Shown one piece after another: positions 39,871 to 41,736 of a DNA stretch of 41,736 nt. Position 1 is the stretch's first letter. Every line of letters starts with the position of its first letter. The stretch covers positions 1-41,736 of the forward strand of contig JAAENC010000550.1 in assembly GCA_024224815.1 (NCBI GenBank), in the 5' to 3' direction. Below the pieces are notes generated by a model. That model was given only the letters and a program-made list of their open reading frames with translations, ran no database searches and was not told where the DNA came from. Made by a program: the position numbers and the translations under genes. This DNA comes from Chloroflexota bacterium. Lineage in GTDB: Bacteria > Chloroflexota > Anaerolineae > Anaerolineales > Villigracilaceae.

Positions 39871-40458
39871 TTATTTATTTATCCCTTCCCAAAAGAGATT
39901 GACTGCCATGCGAATATCTTCATTTGAGAGTGGCCGGCCTTCTATCCCTTCGGCGCGATGTTGTTGGGCCAAGCCATGCAGCATACCAAACATCATGGCT
40001 GCAGATTCTTCGGCATTTGGTTTCTTTTTAATTTCTTTCATTTCTTCTGCGTACTTTAGCGCGTTAACCAAGGGTTTGCTAAATGCGCGCATAAATTCCC
40101 CGCGATGTTTTCCATGCCCTTTTAGGTGCTTTGCATTTCTGCGCAGCATAAAGAGTGGCGCGTGTTGTCCGGCGATGACATCAATATAGGCTTGCAAAAT
40201 AGCAATAACTCGCTCACGTGGAGATTCAATATTTTCCCCGGCACGTGTCATTTTCTCTTGTAATGTCTCAGCGTGTCGTTGCATCACCTCGGCAAAGAGG
40301 CTTTCTTTATTAGGGAAGTGGTAATAGATAGCAGCATTTGTTACGCCGCATTCACGAGCGATTTCTCGAATGGATGCAGATTTATAGCCGTGCTCGGTGA
40401 AAAGCTCTTCAGCTTTATCTAAAATATGGTCGCGTCCAACACGCGGATGTGGGGACAT
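39871..40458 (-). CDS. TetR/AcrR-family transcriptional regulator
   Basis: 195-aa TetR repressor. Helix-turn-helix near the N-terminus (ILDKAEELFTEHGYKSASIREIARECGVTNAAIYYHFPNKESLFAEV, about residues 11-57), then an all-helical ligand-binding and dimerisation domain with His-rich KHLKGHGKHRG. Start 40458 is chosen for GGAG upstream. A near-palindromic operator overlaps its own promoter (40478-40501), so it is autoregulated and should control the two ABC genes downstream (gap 132 nt with no terminator seen). The inducer is presumably an exporter substrate. Confidence 0.92.
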   Translation of the reverse strand: MSPHPRVGRDHILDKAEELFTEHGYKSASIREIARECGVTNAAIYYHFPNKESLFAEVMQRHAETLQEKMTRAGENIESPRERVIAILQAYIDVIAGQHAPLFMLRRNAKHLKGHGKHRGEFMRAFSKPLVNALKYAEEMKEIKKKPNAEESAAMMFGMLHGLAQQHRAEGIEGRPLSNEDIRMAVNLFWEGINK

Positions 40459-40477
40459 AGATTTTCTCCGTTTTGCA

Positions 40478-40501
40478 AACTTACTGAACGTACGGTAAGT
40501 T
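40478..40501. promoter_or_regulatory. TetR operator
   Basis: A 24-bp inverted repeat in which 10 of 12 base pairs are symmetric: AACTTAC / GTAAGTT outer arms around a TGAACGTACG centre. It covers the -10 box and the expected start point of the tetR promoter. Confidence 0.75.
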
Positions 40502-40527
40502 ATACTCCCCGCTGAAGAGAAAATCAA
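40499..40527 (-). promoter_or_regulatory. tetR-ABC promoter
   Basis: Minus strand: TTGATT at 40522-40527, 17-bp spacer, TATAAC at 40499-40504. The -10 box overlaps the operator, so a bound TetR would block polymerase. Confidence 0.7.
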
Positions 40528-40561
40528 GAGGGTTTATGTTAGAGCTGTGTTAGAAAAAAGA

Positions 40562-41617
40562 CTAACAGAAATCTGTTTCAACAATCTCAACATCAGGCTT
40601 AAATTCTCTGGACAATCCTTCTTTGGTGTTTGACCATACTACCCATAAGCTGTATAACATACCTAAAACAGCAAAAAACAATGATTGCTTTAAAAGCTCA
40701 GGTTTTTCCCAAAGAATTTCCCAAGCCTCGACTAATAAAGTAATTGAAAAAATCGCCAACTCTTCCTTTAGAGAGTAGAAAATTATTGATAAATATGTTC
40801 CAAAAACAACCCCAACAAAAGAAAGAAATGTAGCAATCAGAATGCTCCAGACGGTTCTTTTAGTTCCTGCTTTGTCCATTAAGCGAATAATAGAGATGTG
40901 GATTCCTATCGCTAAAACAGCAGCAATAGTATCAAAAAAAGCTGCAACCAAAGCCCACACAATCCCACCCAAAAATGCACCTACAGTACCTGCCAAAATT
41001 CCTCTAAACAATTTTGCTGGGGCATTTTTGTATTCTTCTTTTGCTTTTTCTCCATATTTGGAAGTTTGGGCTATGCAACTATCACAAAGAAATTGCGGGT
41101 AATTGTTTATAAAAGTCAATTTAGTTTTACCACCCAGCCTATACTTACAAGTATCCCCCTCACAAATATCTACAGGTAGGGGCCTAGCATACTGAGACAA
41201 GACTTCAATAAAATTTAAAACTTTATTCGCTATTTGCTCAACAGTATCTTTTTTAGGGGTATGATCAAAAGCGATCCATGCAAAGTTTTTGGTGATAGAA
41301 AAACCCCTTTTATCTGACTTTGCTTTGCCTCTGATTTTAATTATTGATGAGTCTTCTTTTAGTTTTTCTTCAATGTCTTTAGCATTTAGAAGTGGAGAAT
41401 ATCTTACTAAAACACCATATACGGGCTGATATTGATTTAATTGTGAAAATTGAATTACTGTCAAATAATTATTAATGTATCCTACAAGACGATGCCGGAA
41501 ATCTCCTCGTGTTTTAGGTACAGGAGTGTATCTTGTCCCAGTATTTTTTTCTAACTCTTTCCAAAAATGGTATTTGGCTATTACTGCTGCATCTCTTTTA
41601 TTGAGAAATAAAACCAC
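40562..41617 (-). CDS. Membrane protein of unknown function, possibly 5'-truncated
   Basis: 351-aa protein not recognised. The N-terminal half (about 1-150) is soluble (IAWIAFDHTPKKDTVEQIANKVLNFIEV resembles a nuclease- or hydrolase-like beta-alpha segment, but no motif is certain). It is followed by a Cys cluster, DICEGDTCKYR with FLCDSCIAQ, which could bind zinc, and three to five membrane helices (about 205-230, 260-280, 310-335). The only start available is GTG 41617, immediately after an in-frame stop, with no ribosome site. That GTG lies inside the 41614-41632 hairpin, so the true N-terminus may have been cut off by an insertion there. Confidence 0.6.
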   Translation of the reverse strand: MVLFLNKRDAAVIAKYHFWKELEKNTGTRYTPVPKTRGDFRHRLVGYINNYLTVIQFSQLNQYQPVYGVLVRYSPLLNAKDIEEKLKEDSSIIKIRGKAKSDKRGFSITKNFAWIAFDHTPKKDTVEQIANKVLNFIEVLSQYARPLPVDICEGDTCKYRLGGKTKLTFINNYPQFLCDSCIAQTSKYGEKAKEEYKNAPAKLFRGILAGTVGAFLGGIVWALVAAFFDTIAAVLAIGIHISIIRLMDKAGTKRTVWSILIATFLSFVGVVFGTYLSIIFYSLKEELAIFSITLLVEAWEILWEKPELLKQSLFFAVLGMLYSLWVVWSNTKEGLSREFKPDVEIVETDFC

Positions 41618-41632
41618 TACCTATGGTAGTGG
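41614..41632. repeat. Hairpin at a possible insertion-element end
   Basis: CCACTACC, loop TAT, GGTAGTGG: a perfect 8-bp stem with a 3-nt loop, the size of subterminal hairpins recognised by IS200/IS605 transposases. It separates the orphan membrane gene from a new reading frame starting at 41718. Confidence 0.5.
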
Positions 41633-41717
41633 AACCATAATCGGTTCTACCGTTGTATAGAGTATGACGAGTATTATGTATCGACCTAGAAGATGCGAAA
41701 CTAATAGGAGATACATA

Positions 41718-41736
41718 ATGCCTCGTCAATTCAGTA
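41718..41736 (+). CDS. Start of a gene cut by the window edge (possible transposase)
   Basis: AGGAG followed 7 nt later by ATG CCT CGT CAA TTC AGT (MPRQFS) and the end of the window. Only six residues are visible. A Y1 (IS200-type) transposase is suggested only by the hairpin upstream. The product cannot be identified from this window. Confidence 0.3.

Noticed and set aside
1-41736. tRNA or rRNA genes
   Set aside because: No T-arm-like GGTTCGAATCC segment with matching acceptor stems and no rRNA-like conserved stretches were recognised by eye. A covariance search would settle it.

Overview
The window looks like chromosomal DNA of an uncultured Chloroflexota bacterium, probably Anaerolineae. 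This is inferred from gene content and not from a marker tree. The supporting genes are a fused GlyQ-GlyS glycyl-tRNA synthetase, an F420-type luciferase-like oxidoreductase, a SARP/BTAD-AAA-TPR regulator, TIR proteins carrying C-terminal FGE/SUMF1-fold domains, a membrane-inserted Cas4-like nuclease and many GC-rich palindromic repeats between (and inside) genes. No rRNA, tRNA or CRISPR array was seen.

Layout. 0-1.7 kb: a 5'-truncated cytosine-5 DNA methyltransferase followed by a vsr mismatch endonuclease. 1.7-7.1 kb (minus strand): LLM oxidoreductase, M42 aminopeptidase, acyl-CoA thioesterase, a metallo-beta-lactamase/Crp-Fnr pair and a small protein. 7.3-15 kb (plus strand): a Cas4-like membrane nuclease gene split by a 65-bp hairpin, NAD kinase, a zinc-binding membrane protein, RecN and a giant BTAD-AAA regulator. 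15-19.2 kb (minus): homocysteine methyltransferase, a polytopic membrane protein, an aminotransferase and an EVE-HNH modification-dependent nuclease. 19.3-21.9 kb (plus): two secreted lipoproteins. 22.2-27.1 kb (minus): DadA-like oxidoreductase, GNAT acetyltransferase and glyQS. 27.3-32.3 kb (minus): an accessory island with two TIR-TM-FGE proteins, two TIR remnants, a BrnT/BrnA toxin-antitoxin pair and a RAYT transposase. 32.4-34.7 kb (plus): two tandem MtnA-type isomerases. 35-40.5 kb (minus): an acyltransferase, a heterodimeric ABC exporter and its TetR regulator. 40.5-41.7 kb: an orphan membrane protein abutting what may be the end of an insertion element.

Much of what is unusual here is repeat-driven. 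Two 143-bp MITE-like elements with 5-bp target duplications share an identical architecture (29/14/66/14/20 bp), but their 66-bp cores appear inverted relative to each other. A hairpin cuts the Cas4-like gene in two, and removing it in silico restores one frame. Intergenic-type repeats are inserted in frame in glyQS, and a palindrome lies inside the RAYT gene. REP-like CATTGCGAG repeats occur at three places near a possible RAYT mobiliser. Defence-type genes (MTase/Vsr, EVE-HNH, TIR proteins, BrnTA) are scattered rather than forming one operon. The TIR-FGE island with its remnants is the best candidate for a little-described system.
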